Origin: Gp6-AA40 sp035293405
GTDB taxonomy: Bacteria > Acidobacteriota > Vicinamibacteria > Vicinamibacterales > UBA2999
Reading direction: 5' to 3'
Length of the DNA stretch: 64,000 nt
Assembly: GCA_035293405.1 (NCBI GenBank)
Contig: DATDOE010000061.1
Coordinates: forward strand, 1 to 64,000
The notes beneath the pieces are model-generated. The model was not told the origin of the DNA and did not search any database. It was given only the letters and a program-made list of their open reading frames with translations. Shown one piece after another: positions 8,980-17,982 of the stretch (position 1 is the first letter of the stretch; every line of letters begins with the position of its first letter). The position numbers and the translations under genes were made by a program.

Positions 8980-10006
8980 ACAACGACCCGATGGCGAGAT
9001 GGCCGATGCGCTGCTCGCCGGGGGCCAACTCACCGTCGGCGATTCGAATCGTCACGCCATGCCACGAGGTGTCTGACGGGATGCGGACGCCATCCGTCAC
9101 CACACATTCGTTCAGCATCGCTCCTGCTTCCACCACCACATCGTCCCACAGGACCGACCGCTCGATCCGCGCGGACGGGTCAACCTGCGCGTGCCCTCCG
9201 GGGCTGTGCCCTTCGCGCTCGGCGATACGTAGCGACGTGTCCAGATAGTCGGCCGGCGTGCCGATGTCGAAGAACTCGGCCGTGGCGTGGAAGGCGCGGA
9301 TCGAGCCGGGTCGAGAGGCGATGATCGAGGGGTATAGAGCCCTGAACGACTCGAACGGCACGTCAGAAGGTACCGACGCAAACGCCTCGGCCTCTGCCAC
9401 CTGCACGCCGATGACGTGGAACGAGCCGTCGGCCGATCCGCGCTTCGCGAAGCCGGTGATGCTGCCGTCGCCGTCGACGACAGCGCCGCCGTACTTGTCA
9501 GGTTCGGTGTTCGGCACAACGGCGATCGTCACGAGTGCCCCCGACTTCTGATGGCTGGACACCACGGCGCGCACGTCCACGTCCGTCAACGTGTCTCCGT
9601 TGACAATCAAGAACGTCGATCCGGAATTCGGGATTCGCCCCTCGACTATCGCTCGGGGCGTCCCGAGCAACGTCGAGGGACGGGATTCGGGATTGGGCGT
9701 TGATTCCAGATCGCGCAGCAGGGGCAGGGCGCGCCGTGGCCCGCCCGCCGAGCCGAGCACGGGTACCTCCCACGAGTACCTGACCCGCAGCCCGAGGCTG
9801 GTGCCGTCGCCGGTGAGCGCGGTCAGTGTGTGGGGAAGATGATGCAGGTTGAGCACCGCGTCGGTGACGCCCGCGTCGGCGAGCGATTTCAGAATGCGGT
9901 GAGCCAGCGGCACACCGGCGACCGGGAGCGCGGCCTTGGCGCGCACGAACGAGAGCGGCCGCAGACGCGTCGCCAGCCCTGCGGTCAGGACGAGCGCTGG
10001 GACCAT
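8978..10006 (-). CDS. MurU-like sugar-1-phosphate nucleotidyltransferase with repeat insert
   Basis: 342-residue nucleotidyltransferase. The N-terminal signature VLTAGLATRLRPLSFVRAKA is a version of the GxGTRLRPLT...K loop; FLIVNGDTLTDVDV supplies the metal-binding GD motif, and EFFDIGTPADYLDT the late conserved motif. The C-terminus (from about residue 245) is a short left-handed beta-helix-like segment. Pairing with the AmgK-like kinase suggests formation of a UDP-sugar such as UDP-MurNAc. Residues about 103-128, between a helix and the NGD strand, are encoded by an inserted repeat element, in a probable surface loop. Its start overlaps the 3' end of the CYTH gene by 22 bases. Confidence 0.82.
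   Translation of the reverse strand: MVPALVLTAGLATRLRPLSFVRAKAALPVAGVPLAHRILKSLADAGVTDAVLNLHHLPHTLTALTGDGTSLGLRVRYSWEVPVLGSAGGPRRALPLLRDLESTPNPESRPSTLLGTPRAIVEGRIPNSGSTFLIVNGDTLTDVDVRAVVSSHQKSGALVTIAVVPNTEPDKYGGAVVDGDGSITGFAKRGSADGSFHVIGVQVAEAEAFASVPSDVPFESFRALYPSIIASRPGSIRAFHATAEFFDIGTPADYLDTSLRIAEREGHSPGGHAQVDPSARIERSVLWDDVVVEAGAMLNECVVTDGVRIPSDTSWHGVTIRIADGELAPGEQRIGHLAIGSL
9622..9697. repeat. palindromic element with heptamer ends inside the murU-like gene
   Basis: GGAATTCGGGATTCG at one end and CGGGATTCGGGATTGGG at the other enclose a nested palindrome: CCTCGAC/GTCGAGG outside CTCGGG/CCCGAG. The element keeps the reading frame open. Its inner palindrome differs from the rimO and flgA cores while its outer heptamers are the same. 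Confidence 0.8.
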
Positions 10007-10551
10007 TCGTCCGCGAACATCATGTTGGCGCCCTTCAGTCCGAACCGTTCGCGCCTGGCCAGGAACAGACCGCGATAGGAATCGAGAATGAAGTCGTCCG
10101 GCGACCGGCCCAGCGCTCCGGTCATGGTGAGGATCGCGCGCTCGCCGCCTTCGATCTCGACGAAGGTGCCGATCGGTGTCTCATCGAGCGCGATGGTCGC
10201 GTCCTCGGCGGCAAACTCCTCGCGGAATTTCTGATAGCGGAACCAGACGTGCAGGCCGAGCGACTCGAACACGTGCGTCAGGACGTCACCGTCACTGATC
10301 ATGGTCTCGTGCTCTTCGCGGGTTTTCATGGAGCCCGGTTGCACGGGGCCCTTGAAGGTCAGCAGACTTCTGCCATTGTCGTTGCGGATTCGCAGGGCAC
10401 ATCCGCGCCGCCGCAGCGATTCATCGTCGGTGTCGAACAGCGCATCTTCCTGGAGGCGGCGGCACTTGAGAGGCGCGGCGCCCGAGGAAATGATGGCGGC
10501 GCGTGCATCCGGCAGGCTCTCGAACGGGAGCTTGATTTCGCGCTCAATCAT
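9985..10551 (-). CDS. CYTH-domain protein (class IV adenylate cyclase/triphosphatase family)
   Basis: 188 residues. The N-terminus carries the diagnostic ExExK motif (MIEREIKLPF) of the CYTH triphosphate-tunnel fold. It continues with DTDDESLRRRGCALRIR, LLTFKGP, REEHE and VEIEGGE, which supply the alternating charged tunnel residues that bind triphosphate and metal. Members include class IV adenylate cyclases, thiamine triphosphatases and inorganic triphosphatases; the substrate cannot be assigned here. First gene of a probable minus-strand operon with the murU-like and amgK-like genes. Confidence 0.88.
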   Translation of the reverse strand: MIEREIKLPFESLPDARAAIISSGAAPLKCRRLQEDALFDTDDESLRRRGCALRIRNDNGRSLLTFKGPVQPGSMKTREEHETMISDGDVLTHVFESLGLHVWFRYQKFREEFAAEDATIALDETPIGTFVEIEGGERAILTMTGALGRSPDDFILDSYRGLFLARRERFGLKGANMMFADEWSQRSS

Positions 10552-10580
10552 GAGGGGCCAAAGATTACAGGATTGCCCCC

Positions 10581-10619
10581 CAAAAAGAACAGGCCTCAGG
10601 AGGTCATCCCTGAGGCCTG
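10581..10619 (-). terminator. intrinsic terminator of htrA
   Basis: On the minus strand a perfect 10-bp stem (CAGGCCTCAG/CTGAGGCCTG, 10-base loop) is followed by TTCTTTTTG. It lies about 65 bases past the htrA stop. The remaining bases between it and htrA are low-complexity text of the AGAGCCC type. Confidence 0.8.
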
Positions 10620-10683
10620 AAACAGCTGAACCCGGAACTAGAGCCCAGAGCCCAAAGCCGAGCGCCCTCTAAAGCCCTCGGAC

Positions 10684-12261
10684 CTACTCCTTGGTCACCG
10701 ACACGAACGTCTCCTGGCCGTCACGCACCACCCGCAGGAATGCCGTCCCGCGTGAGGGCACACGACCGAGCTCCCGCTGCGCGTCGGCGGCGGAAGCCAC
10801 CGCCTGCCGTCCAACCCGGACGATCACGTCGCCGGGCCGCAGACCCGCGCGCGCCGCGGCGCCGCCCTGCTCGACGTCGCGAATGAGCGCGCCCCTGGTG
10901 TCGTCAAGCTTCAACCGGCGAGCCACGTCCGGGGTCACGTTCTGCAACGTGATGCCGAAGCCGCTGCTGGTCTCCTGAGCTGTGTCGCTCTCGCGCTCGG
11001 CGTTGTTGCGCGTGCCGTTGCCCTCGGCTTCGAGATCGAGCTCGTCGACCGTCACGTTGACCGTCTTCTCCGCGCGGTCTCTCATGAGGCGAACCGGCAC
11101 CGTCGTGCCAGGCCGCGTGTTCACCACCATCCGCACCAGCTCGTCGCGATTCGAGACCGGCTTGCCGTTGAAGGAGACGACCACGTCTCCCGGCTCGAGG
11201 CCGGCCCTGCTGGCCGCGCTGCCCGGCGTGACCGATCTCACGACCGCGCCTTTGCGATCCTTCAGGCCGAACTCGTCAACCGCATCGCGCTCGATTGCGC
11301 CGACCGACACGCCGATCCGTCCGCGCGTGATCTTGCCCGACCGCAGCTGCGGCAGGAGCTCACGAACGGCGTTGATCGGAATCGCGAAGCCGATGCCGAT
11401 GTTTCCCGACTGACGGCCATCCGCGATGATCGCGGTGTTGATGCCGATCACCTCACCGCGCAGGTTGAGCAGCGGCCCTCCCGAGTTGCCCGGGTTGATC
11501 GCGGCGTCGGTCTGCAGCACTTGTGCGAAGCGGCTCTCGGCCACTTGGAAGGGCCGCTCGAGCGCGCTGATCACGCCGACGCTGACGGTGTGCGCCAGGC
11601 CGAACGGGTTGCCGATCGCCATGACCCAGTCGCCCTGCTGCATCTGCGAGGAGTCGCCGAACTTGATCTCGGGCAGCGTGTGGTTCGGCTTTTCCGTCAG
11701 CTCGATGAGCGCGCTGTCGGACAGGGGATCGCGTCCCACCACCTTCGCATCGTATTCCTGATCCTCATCCTCGCCGTAGAGAGAGACCTTGATCTTGGTC
11801 GCGCCCTCCACCACGTGGTTGTTGGTCAGGATGAAGCCGGCCTTGTCGATGATGAAGCCGGTGCCCGCCGCCTGGACGACCTGCTCGCGGGGCCGCGCGC
11901 CCGGCTGGCTGCGGTCCTCGCGCTGACCCTGACCGCCCGGACCAGGCTGGCCGAAGAAGCGGTCGAACAGATCGCCGCCGCCTCCGCCACCGCCGCCGAA
12001 GAAGTCGCTGAGGTCCTGCGCGCGCTGACGCGACTCGGTACGGATGTTGACCACGGCTGGCGTCGCCAGTTTGGCGATGTCACGGAAGGTGGTCGCGGTC
12101 ACGGGACCGCTGAGTGGCGCGCTGTTCATCGCCGGCGCCGCGACCGTCTGCGCTGACGACTCCGGCGAGAGCCCCAGCCTCGACGCAATCACCAGTGCGG
12201 CCGCCGCCGACGTCATTGCAATGAGCAGTGCGTAAAACCATGTAAGCCTACGGTTGGACAT
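10684..12261 (-). CDS. htrA: DegP/HtrA-type periplasmic serine protease with two PDZ domains
   Basis: Envelope quality-control protease. 525 residues. An N-terminal signal anchor (residues 5-30, YALLIAMTSAAAALVIAS) is followed by the trypsin-like domain with triad His149 (TNNHVVEGA), Asp182 (SDSALIEL) and Ser260 (NPGNSGGPLL). Two PDZ domains follow, with GSAASRAGLEPGDVVVSFNG and AARAGLRPGDVIVRVG. A glycine run near residue 90 and a PGPGGQGQ stretch form the flexible loop of HtrA proteins. The start at 12261 has GGAGG six bases upstream; the longer frame from 12342 is not needed. Confidence 0.95.
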   Translation of the reverse strand: MSNRRLTWFYALLIAMTSAAAALVIASRLGLSPESSAQTVAAPAMNSAPLSGPVTATTFRDIAKLATPAVVNIRTESRQRAQDLSDFFGGGGGGGGDLFDRFFGQPGPGGQGQREDRSQPGARPREQVVQAAGTGFIIDKAGFILTNNHVVEGATKIKVSLYGEDEDQEYDAKVVGRDPLSDSALIELTEKPNHTLPEIKFGDSSQMQQGDWVMAIGNPFGLAHTVSVGVISALERPFQVAESRFAQVLQTDAAINPGNSGGPLLNLRGEVIGINTAIIADGRQSGNIGIGFAIPINAVRELLPQLRSGKITRGRIGVSVGAIERDAVDEFGLKDRKGAVVRSVTPGSAASRAGLEPGDVVVSFNGKPVSNRDELVRMVVNTRPGTTVPVRLMRDRAEKTVNVTVDELDLEAEGNGTRNNAERESDTAQETSSGFGITLQNVTPDVARRLKLDDTRGALIRDVEQGGAAARAGLRPGDVIVRVGRQAVASAADAQRELGRVPSRGTAFLRVVRDGQETFVSVTKE

Positions 12262-12338
12262 CAGTGCCTCCAGACCTCTCTCCTGTCGAGCCCCCTCGCG
12301 GGCGGCGCCTTGTCTATATTGTCGAACATATTCTGACT

Positions 12339-13520
12339 TCACAACAGCGTGAGGATCTCGTGCTGCCGCGGCCCCGTGACGACAGCCTCCCGCTCGTCCC
12401 GAAACACGTTGATCTCGGTGCGAACGCCGAAGGTGTCGAAGTACAGCCCGGGCTCAACGGTGAACCCGGTCCCGGGCAGGAGCCGCCGATCGTCGTGGGT
12501 CTCATAGTCATCCATGTGCACACCGTTCCCGTGCACGTTCTCCCCGAGGCTATGGCCGGTCCGGTGCAGAATTCGATCCGCGTAGCCCCGCTGCTCGAGC
12601 ACGTCTCGAGCCGCGCGATCGACCTGCCACCCTCGTAAGTCGCGTCCATCTCTGGCCGCATCCTCAACCAGACTGACCGCCGCGTCCCGTGCCGCGGCGA
12701 CGGCGCTGAAGGCCCGGGCCGTCTCATCCGGTACCCGCGATGCCGTCACGCCAACCCATGTGATATCTGCGAACACCGCTCCGGCGTCGCGGGTCTTCCC
12801 CCAAAGATCGAGGAGCAGAACCTGATCGGCCACGATCGGCCGCGACCGCTCGGCCGTTGGCAGATAGTGCGGGTCTCCCGCGTTGCCACCCACCGCCACA
12901 ACGGGCGCTGAATCGCTCACCAGACCCTCTTCCTCGAACCATCCCACCATCTGCTGCTGCAACTCGTATTCACTCATCGTCCGCCCCGCACGAACCGCCG
13001 CTGCCGCTGCTGCAAATGCGCGATCCTTGATGCGATAGAGCGACGCCGATGCGACCTGGTGCGAGGCCAGCTGGGCGGGTGTCCACGAGGCCTCAAATTG
13101 TTGGACGAGGTCGCCCGAGGAAAAGATTGAAACACCCTTCGCCCGCACGGCCTCCGCGGTTCCAGCGTCCACACGGGACAGGTAGGGGATCGCACACAAC
13201 GCCGAGTACTCCATGGCCACGCGCCGGATTCCGGCCAGGAGACGCGTCAGCCCCGCATCCAGTTGGTCTCGTCCCGCATACACGGCCTTCTCACCCGGCA
13301 GCTGGTCGAGGTTGTGGCGCTCGATCGCGTGGACGAGCCCACGCGGCTGACCCTCGGCTGGAATGAGGTAATACCACCGCCGAGTGGTCATGTGCGCGCC
13401 GCCCACCAGTCCGGCGAGCCGCGCGGCTATCGGGTTCGATCCATGAAAGTCGTAAAGTAACCACCCATCCAGGTCCGCCTTCCGCAGCGCACTCTGAATG
13501 GCGGGCACATCCAGTCCCAT
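12339..13520 (-). CDS. M24-family metallopeptidase (Xaa-Pro aminopeptidase-like)
   Basis: 393 residues with a creatinase-type N-terminal domain (DLDGWLLYDFHGSNP) and a pita-bread catalytic domain. All five metal ligands of M24 enzymes can be placed: Asp238 (LLLDLWG), Asp252 (FADITW), His323 (TGHSLGENVHG), Glu356 (TVEPGLY) and Glu369 (VRTEINVF). It should cleave N-terminal residues before proline or be a related dipeptidase. There is no signal peptide, so it is probably cytoplasmic. It ends 77 bases before htrA on the same strand and may be co-transcribed. Confidence 0.9.
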   Translation of the reverse strand: MGLDVPAIQSALRKADLDGWLLYDFHGSNPIAARLAGLVGGAHMTTRRWYYLIPAEGQPRGLVHAIERHNLDQLPGEKAVYAGRDQLDAGLTRLLAGIRRVAMEYSALCAIPYLSRVDAGTAEAVRAKGVSIFSSGDLVQQFEASWTPAQLASHQVASASLYRIKDRAFAAAAAAVRAGRTMSEYELQQQMVGWFEEEGLVSDSAPVVAVGGNAGDPHYLPTAERSRPIVADQVLLLDLWGKTRDAGAVFADITWVGVTASRVPDETARAFSAVAAARDAAVSLVEDAARDGRDLRGWQVDRAARDVLEQRGYADRILHRTGHSLGENVHGNGVHMDDYETHDDRRLLPGTGFTVEPGLYFDTFGVRTEINVFRDEREAVVTGPRQHEILTLL

Positions 13521-13581
13521 ACGGTGCTCAGTATACGGTGCTGGCCTGTGTCCCTTACGACGCGACCGCCGCGGCGAAAGT

Positions 13582-13610
13582 CTGAATCACCCTCAGAATC
13601 ACCCTATAAT
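13582..13610 (+). promoter_or_regulatory. putative sigma70 promoter of the VWA gene
   Basis: A perfect TATAAT lies at 13605-13610, about 30 bases before the ATG at 13640, inside the divergent gap with the M24 peptidase. The -35 region is poor (CTGAAT at 17-base spacing). The direct repeat GAATCACCCT occurs twice just upstream and over the spacer, and could be an operator. Confidence 0.5.
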
Positions 13611-13639
13611 CGTGGCTGCCAACCTGCCGGTCAGGACTT

Positions 13640-15715
13640 ATGACACAGCGACTCACGGTTGCCTTGCTCCTTGCCGCCATGGGCGGCGCTCTCGCCGCTC
13701 AACAACAGGCGGCACCGCAGGCGCCGCAGCCGCCGGTCGTCGATCAGCCCCCTGTCACCTTCCGCGTCGAAGTGAACTACGTCGAGGTCGATGCGTTCGT
13801 CACCGATGCCCAAGGCAACGTGGCGAACGACCTGACCGCCGATGACTTCGACGTGTTCGAGGATGGCAAGCCGCAGAAGGTGTCGTCGTTCTCGCTCGTC
13901 AACATTCCCATCGAGCGCGCCGAGCGTCCGCTGTTCGCGGGCAAGCCCATCGTGCCCGACGTGCAGACCAACGAGCACCTCGAAGGCCGGATCTACCTGA
14001 TGGTCCTTGACGATGTGCACACCGATGCCACGCGCACGCCGCGCGTCAAGGCCGCGGCCCGCCGTTTCATCGAGCAGAATTTCGGCACCAACGATCTGGC
14101 GGCCGTCGTGTTCACGGGACGGTCCGACGCCTCGCAGGACTTCACGAACAATTCGCAGTTGCTGATTGCGGCGATCGAGAAGTTCAACGGGCGCAAACTC
14201 CGGTCGTCGACGATTCAGCGGATCGAGAGCGCGAGGGTCAACCCCGGCACCGGCGTGCTGGAGCCGGGTGACGACATCGACCAGATGGACCGTGCGTTCC
14301 GCGCCCGCTCGGTGATGGCGAATATCCGGAAGCTGGCCGAGTTCATGGCCGGCGTCCGCGGACGCCGCAAGGCGATGCTCCTCATCGGTGAAGGCGTCGA
14401 CTACAACATCTACGACGCGACCGGCCTGCTCGGGGCGTCGGCCTCGTCCGTGCTCCTCGACACGCAGGATGCGATTGCCGCGGCGACGCGCGGCAACGTG
14501 AGCATCTACGCGATCGATCCCCGCGGTCTGACGACCGGAGACGAGGACCTCATCACGCAGAGCGGCACGGTTGGCGATGCCAACGGCCAGTCGCTCCAGT
14601 CCGAGCTGCGCCTGTCGCAGGACAGCCTGCGGGTGCTGGCCTCGAGCACGGGTGGCTTCGCCGCCGTCAATCGCAACGATCTCAACGGTGCCTTCGATCG
14701 CATCGTCGTCGAGAACAGCGGCTACTACGTGTTCGGCTACTACTCGGCCAACGATCGCCGTGACGGCCGCTTCCGGAAGATCGAGGTACGGGTCAAGCGT
14801 CCGGGCCTGCGCGTCCGATCGCGTAGTGGCTACTACGAGGCACGGGGCCGCAAACCGTCCACATCAACGTCACCGACCTCGATGAGCCCGGCCATTGCCG
14901 AGGCGCTCGGCAGCCCGTTGCCGGTTGCCGGCATCCCGATCAAGGCCTTTGCGGCGCCGTTCAAGGGTGCCGCGCCCAACGCCGCGGTTGCCTTTGTGGC
15001 CGAAGTCGACGTCAACCAGTTCGAGTTCATCGAGAAGGATGGGATCTTCAGCGAGCAGCTCGAGATTGTGAACACCGCGACCGATTCCAAGGGCAAGGTC
15101 TTCCCGGGCGACAGGCAGGTGGTCAGCCTCACCATGAAGCCCGACACGGTCGCGCGCGCGAAGAACCGCGGATTCCGCCTCGTGTCGCAGGCGAGCCTGC
15201 CCCCAGGGCGGTACCAGATGCGGATCGCCGTCGCGAATCGGGAAGGCAAGGCCGGCAGCGTCCTCTACGACCTCGAGGTGCCCGACTTCTCGAAGGGCCC
15301 TCTGGTGATGAGCGGCGTCGCGCTGACGTCGCGGCTCGCGGCCGAGGCGCCGACCGTCAAGCCCAAGGACCCGCTCGCCGACTATCTGCCGGGCCCACCG
15401 ACCGCGATGCGGGAGTTCTCGCGGGAGGATGAGATCGTCCTCTTTGCCGAGTTCTACGAGAATCTGCCAGGCGCGCAGGTGCACTCGCTCGACTTCAAAG
15501 CCGAACTGCGGGCCGAGGGCGGACGCGTCGTGCGCAGCGTCGAGGACCAGCGTTCATCGAGCGAGCTGAAAGGCGCCTCCGGCGGGTACGGCTTCTCCGC
15601 GCGCCTCCCACTCGATGATGCCGAGCCAGGTCTCTACGTGATCCACGTGCAAGGCCAGGCGCGAACCGGCGATCAGGTGACGGTCAGCAAGGACATTCAG
15701 ATCCGGGTCCGCTGA
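13640..15715 (+). CDS. VWFA-related secreted protein of the acidobacterial type
   Basis: 691 residues. The signal peptide (MTQRLTVALLLAAMGGALAA) and Pro/Gln-rich linker are followed by VEVNYVEVDAFVTDAQGNVANDLTADDFDVFEDGKPQKV, which includes the repeated opening of the VWFA-related acidobacterial family (TIGR03436 type). Next comes a von Willebrand A-like domain with LMVLDDVHTDATRTPRV, in which the MIDAS motif is degenerate, and a C-terminal beta-rich region. The family is strongly expanded in Acidobacteriota and its role is unknown; an extracellular or periplasmic adhesion function is only a guess. gltS follows after three bases. Confidence 0.88.
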   Translation: MTQRLTVALLLAAMGGALAAQQQAAPQAPQPPVVDQPPVTFRVEVNYVEVDAFVTDAQGNVANDLTADDFDVFEDGKPQKVSSFSLVNIPIERAERPLFAGKPIVPDVQTNEHLEGRIYLMVLDDVHTDATRTPRVKAAARRFIEQNFGTNDLAAVVFTGRSDASQDFTNNSQLLIAAIEKFNGRKLRSSTIQRIESARVNPGTGVLEPGDDIDQMDRAFRARSVMANIRKLAEFMAGVRGRRKAMLLIGEGVDYNIYDATGLLGASASSVLLDTQDAIAAATRGNVSIYAIDPRGLTTGDEDLITQSGTVGDANGQSLQSELRLSQDSLRVLASSTGGFAAVNRNDLNGAFDRIVVENSGYYVFGYYSANDRRDGRFRKIEVRVKRPGLRVRSRSGYYEARGRKPSTSTSPTSMSPAIAEALGSPLPVAGIPIKAFAAPFKGAAPNAAVAFVAEVDVNQFEFIEKDGIFSEQLEIVNTATDSKGKVFPGDRQVVSLTMKPDTVARAKNRGFRLVSQASLPPGRYQMRIAVANREGKAGSVLYDLEVPDFSKGPLVMSGVALTSRLAAEAPTVKPKDPLADYLPGPPTAMREFSREDEIVLFAEFYENLPGAQVHSLDFKAELRAEGGRVVRSVEDQRSSSELKGASGGYGFSARLPLDDAEPGLYVIHVQGQARTGDQVTVSKDIQIRVR

Positions 15716-15718
15716 CGC

Positions 15719-16939
15719 GTGCTTCGTCTCGATCTCATTCAAACCGTCGCCTGTGCAGGGCTGATTCTCTTCGCCGGCTACGGTCTCAAGAAACTGATTC
15801 CGGCGCTGGCGCGATACAACATTCCCGCACCGGTAGCCGGTGGCCTGCCGGTCGCCGCGCTCTTCGCGACGTTCTACGCGTTCGACTGGCGGCCAGTGGC
15901 CTTCGACATCACGCTGCAGCTGCCGCTGCAGAACACCTTCTTTGCCTCGGTCGGCTACGGCGCAAGCGTGCTCCTGCTGAAGCGGGGCGGGCCGCTCGTG
16001 CTGGTCATGATGATCGTGGCCTCAGTGGCCGCGGCCCTTCAGAACGTGCTCGGCGCGGGCGTGGCGATGCTCCTCGGCGAGCATCCGCTCATGGGGGTCC
16101 TTGCCGGATCGGTGACGTTGACCGGAGGACCCGCGACCGGGCTCGCGTTTGCTCCGCTCTTCGAACAGGCCGGTGTGCCGGGCGCATCGACCCTCGCGGT
16201 ATCCGCCGCCATGGTCGGCATTATCGCCGGAGGATTGCTCGGCGGTCCGATCGGAACCTACTTGCTCGATCGTCATCCGAAGTACATGCCAGCCCATTCG
16301 GCGGAAGGGACGCTCGCCAATCTGGCCGAGCCGCAGTTCGCCGAGCCGGCATCAACGGCGCCGGCCGGTGAGGACGTTGAAGCCTACGGCCTTCTGAAGC
16401 ATCTGGTGTTGATGATCACCGCGGTCGGTGTGGGCATGTGGGTCAGCGCCGGCATCGCCTCGCTCGGAATCACCATGCCGGCCACCATCGGAGCGATGAT
16501 CGTGGCGGCGCTCATTCGCAACTTCGACGATCTCACTGGGCTCATCGGCATGTCGCAGCGGACGCTCGACGACCTCGGCAGCGTCGCGCTCGCGCTCTTC
16601 CTCGTGATGGCGCTCATGAGCCTCCGCCTCTGGGAGCTGGCCGGTGTCGTCGTGCCGCTGCTGGTGATTCTGGTGTGCCAGGTGCTCTTCGTCGCCGCGC
16701 TCTGCCTGCTGGTCGTTCCGCGCCTGCTGGGGAAGGACTACGACTCGATCGTGATGTCGAGCGGCTTCTGCGGATTCATGCTGGGGACCACGGCGAATGC
16801 CGTGGCAAACATGGGCGCGCTGGTCGAACGATACGGGCCGGCGCCCAAGGCCTACCTCGTCGTGCCGCTCGTGGGCGCGTTCGGGATTGATTTCGTGAAC
16901 CTCTTGCTCATTACCGTCGCGCTCAACATCTGGGCGTGA
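15719..16939 (+). CDS. gltS: sodium/glutamate symporter GltS
   Basis: 406-residue membrane transporter importing glutamate with sodium. About ten hydrophobic segments are visible. Family signatures are NIPAPVAGGLPVAA near residue 35, GSVTLTGGPATGLAF in the first half and FCGFMLGTTANAVANM with FGIDFVNLLLI in the second; the two halves are separated by a hydrophilic loop around residues 180-225. The start is GTG, three bases after the VWA stop, with no clear ribosome-binding site, so translational coupling is likely. Confidence 0.93.
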   Translation: MLRLDLIQTVACAGLILFAGYGLKKLIPALARYNIPAPVAGGLPVAALFATFYAFDWRPVAFDITLQLPLQNTFFASVGYGASVLLLKRGGPLVLVMMIVASVAAALQNVLGAGVAMLLGEHPLMGVLAGSVTLTGGPATGLAFAPLFEQAGVPGASTLAVSAAMVGIIAGGLLGGPIGTYLLDRHPKYMPAHSAEGTLANLAEPQFAEPASTAPAGEDVEAYGLLKHLVLMITAVGVGMWVSAGIASLGITMPATIGAMIVAALIRNFDDLTGLIGMSQRTLDDLGSVALALFLVMALMSLRLWELAGVVVPLLVILVCQVLFVAALCLLVVPRLLGKDYDSIVMSSGFCGFMLGTTANAVANMGALVERYGPAPKAYLVVPLVGAFGIDFVNLLLITVALNIWA

Positions 16940-16962
16940 AGCGCCCGCGATCCGCTCGGTAG

Positions 16963-16984
16963 CGCCGGGTCGTGAGACCCGGCG
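16963..16984. terminator. bidirectional hairpin between gltS and the convergent secreted-protein gene
   Basis: Perfect 9-bp stem CGCCGGGTC/GACCCGGCG with a GTGA loop, followed on the plus strand by TTCCTGGTTT. It sits between two convergent genes, where a shared terminator is expected. The U-tract is weak. Confidence 0.6.
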
Positions 16985-16992
16985 TTCCTGGT

Positions 16993-17472
16993 TTACAGCT
17001 TCGGGAGCTGCGTCGCCTTGATCGTGCCGTTCGCGTGTTCGAACTTGTACTGGTTCCGATTCATGGCCTTGTTGATCGGAACCTTGAGCACGACCTCGAT
17101 GACCTCACCGGGTTGCAGCGGCCTGCGATGTCGGAAGGGCTGTGAGCCGCTCACGGGATTGCCATCCTTGTCGTACCAGAACTCGTCAACTTTCAAACCG
17201 GCAATGGCGCCGGTTGCCAGATTCTTGACCTTGATCGTGGTCGTGATGAACTTACCGTCGTTCTTGCTGACCGGCTTGGTGTAACCAAGCTCGGCCTGAC
17301 CGCGGACCGGCGCCACGAGCTTTCCCGGCGCGGTCTGCGCGCCCTCGTCGCTTGGACGCTTGGTCGTGTTTGCCGGCGGCGCGACCGCCGGTTTAGCCTG
17401 TTCGGCGGCCACTCCCGCGAGCAACAGCACGACGCCGGTGATAGTCAGGAACGTACGTCGCTGACTGTTCAT
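16993..17472 (-). CDS. small secreted protein of unknown function
   Basis: 159 residues. An N-terminal signal peptide (MNSQRRTFLTITGVVLLLAGVAA) is followed by a Pro/Ala/Lys-rich linker and a beta-rich domain (about residues 60-155: FITTTIKVKNLATGAIAG, FWYDKDGNPVSGSQ, PGEVIEVVLKVP). The pattern resembles the FxLYD-like extracellular beta-sandwich group, but the match is only general. A strong GGGGAGG ribosome-binding site precedes the ATG. Exported; function unknown. Confidence 0.75.
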   Translation of the reverse strand: MNSQRRTFLTITGVVLLLAGVAAEQAKPAVAPPANTTKRPSDEGAQTAPGKLVAPVRGQAELGYTKPVSKNDGKFITTTIKVKNLATGAIAGLKVDEFWYDKDGNPVSGSQPFRHRRPLQPGEVIEVVLKVPINKAMNRNQYKFEHANGTIKATQLPKL

Positions 17473-17511
17473 GATGTGACCTCCCCTAAGAGCCGCGCAA
17501 TTATAGGCGCT

Positions 17512-17976
17512 TTACATTTCGCCGTTCCAGTCCTCGGGTTCCGGGTTGGCCGACCGGAAGATCTCCAGATGCCACTTGCCGCCGCCCCAGGGCTCGATCA
17601 CTTCGGTCGCGACCACGTCCACGAGGACCTCCGCGAAGGTCCGTCCTTCCGGGTCTCCCTCGAGGTGGTACGCCGGCTCATCCCATCCGAAGTTCGGATA
17701 GAGAATCATCGACAGGAACAGGTCGTACCCGTCGTCGACGACGATGATCTGACCACAGGGGCGCTTGATGGTCGAGTGGTAGACGAGGTACTTCTCGGCG
17801 CTGTGGGCGCGGATGTAGCGCTTGAGCGCGAACTCCCGGGCGACGATCTCCTCGACGGCGATCTTCTTCTCCCAGCAGTCGCGGCAGTAGCGCTCGTCAC
17901 CGCGCGGCTCCGAGACCTCCTTGGATCCGCACAATGCGCACTTCGTCTTGGCGACGTTGGATTTCCGGGGCGCCAT
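17512..17976 (-). CDS. hypothetical protein with N-terminal zinc ribbon
   Basis: 154 residues. Two CxxC knuckles near the N-terminus (CALCGSKEV and CRDCWEKK, residues 13-35) form a predicted zinc ribbon. An alpha/beta region follows with QIIVVDDGYDLFLSMILYPN and TFAEVLVDVVATEVIEPWG, and an acidic end. I do not recognise a family. A perfect TATAAT six bases before the ATG suggests a leaderless transcript. The neighbours give no functional hint. Confidence 0.75.
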   Translation of the reverse strand: MAPRKSNVAKTKCALCGSKEVSEPRGDERYCRDCWEKKIAVEEIVAREFALKRYIRAHSAEKYLVYHSTIKRPCGQIIVVDDGYDLFLSMILYPNFGWDEPAYHLEGDPEGRTFAEVLVDVVATEVIEPWGGGKWHLEIFRSANPEPEDWNGEM

Positions 17977-17982
17977 GTCCCC

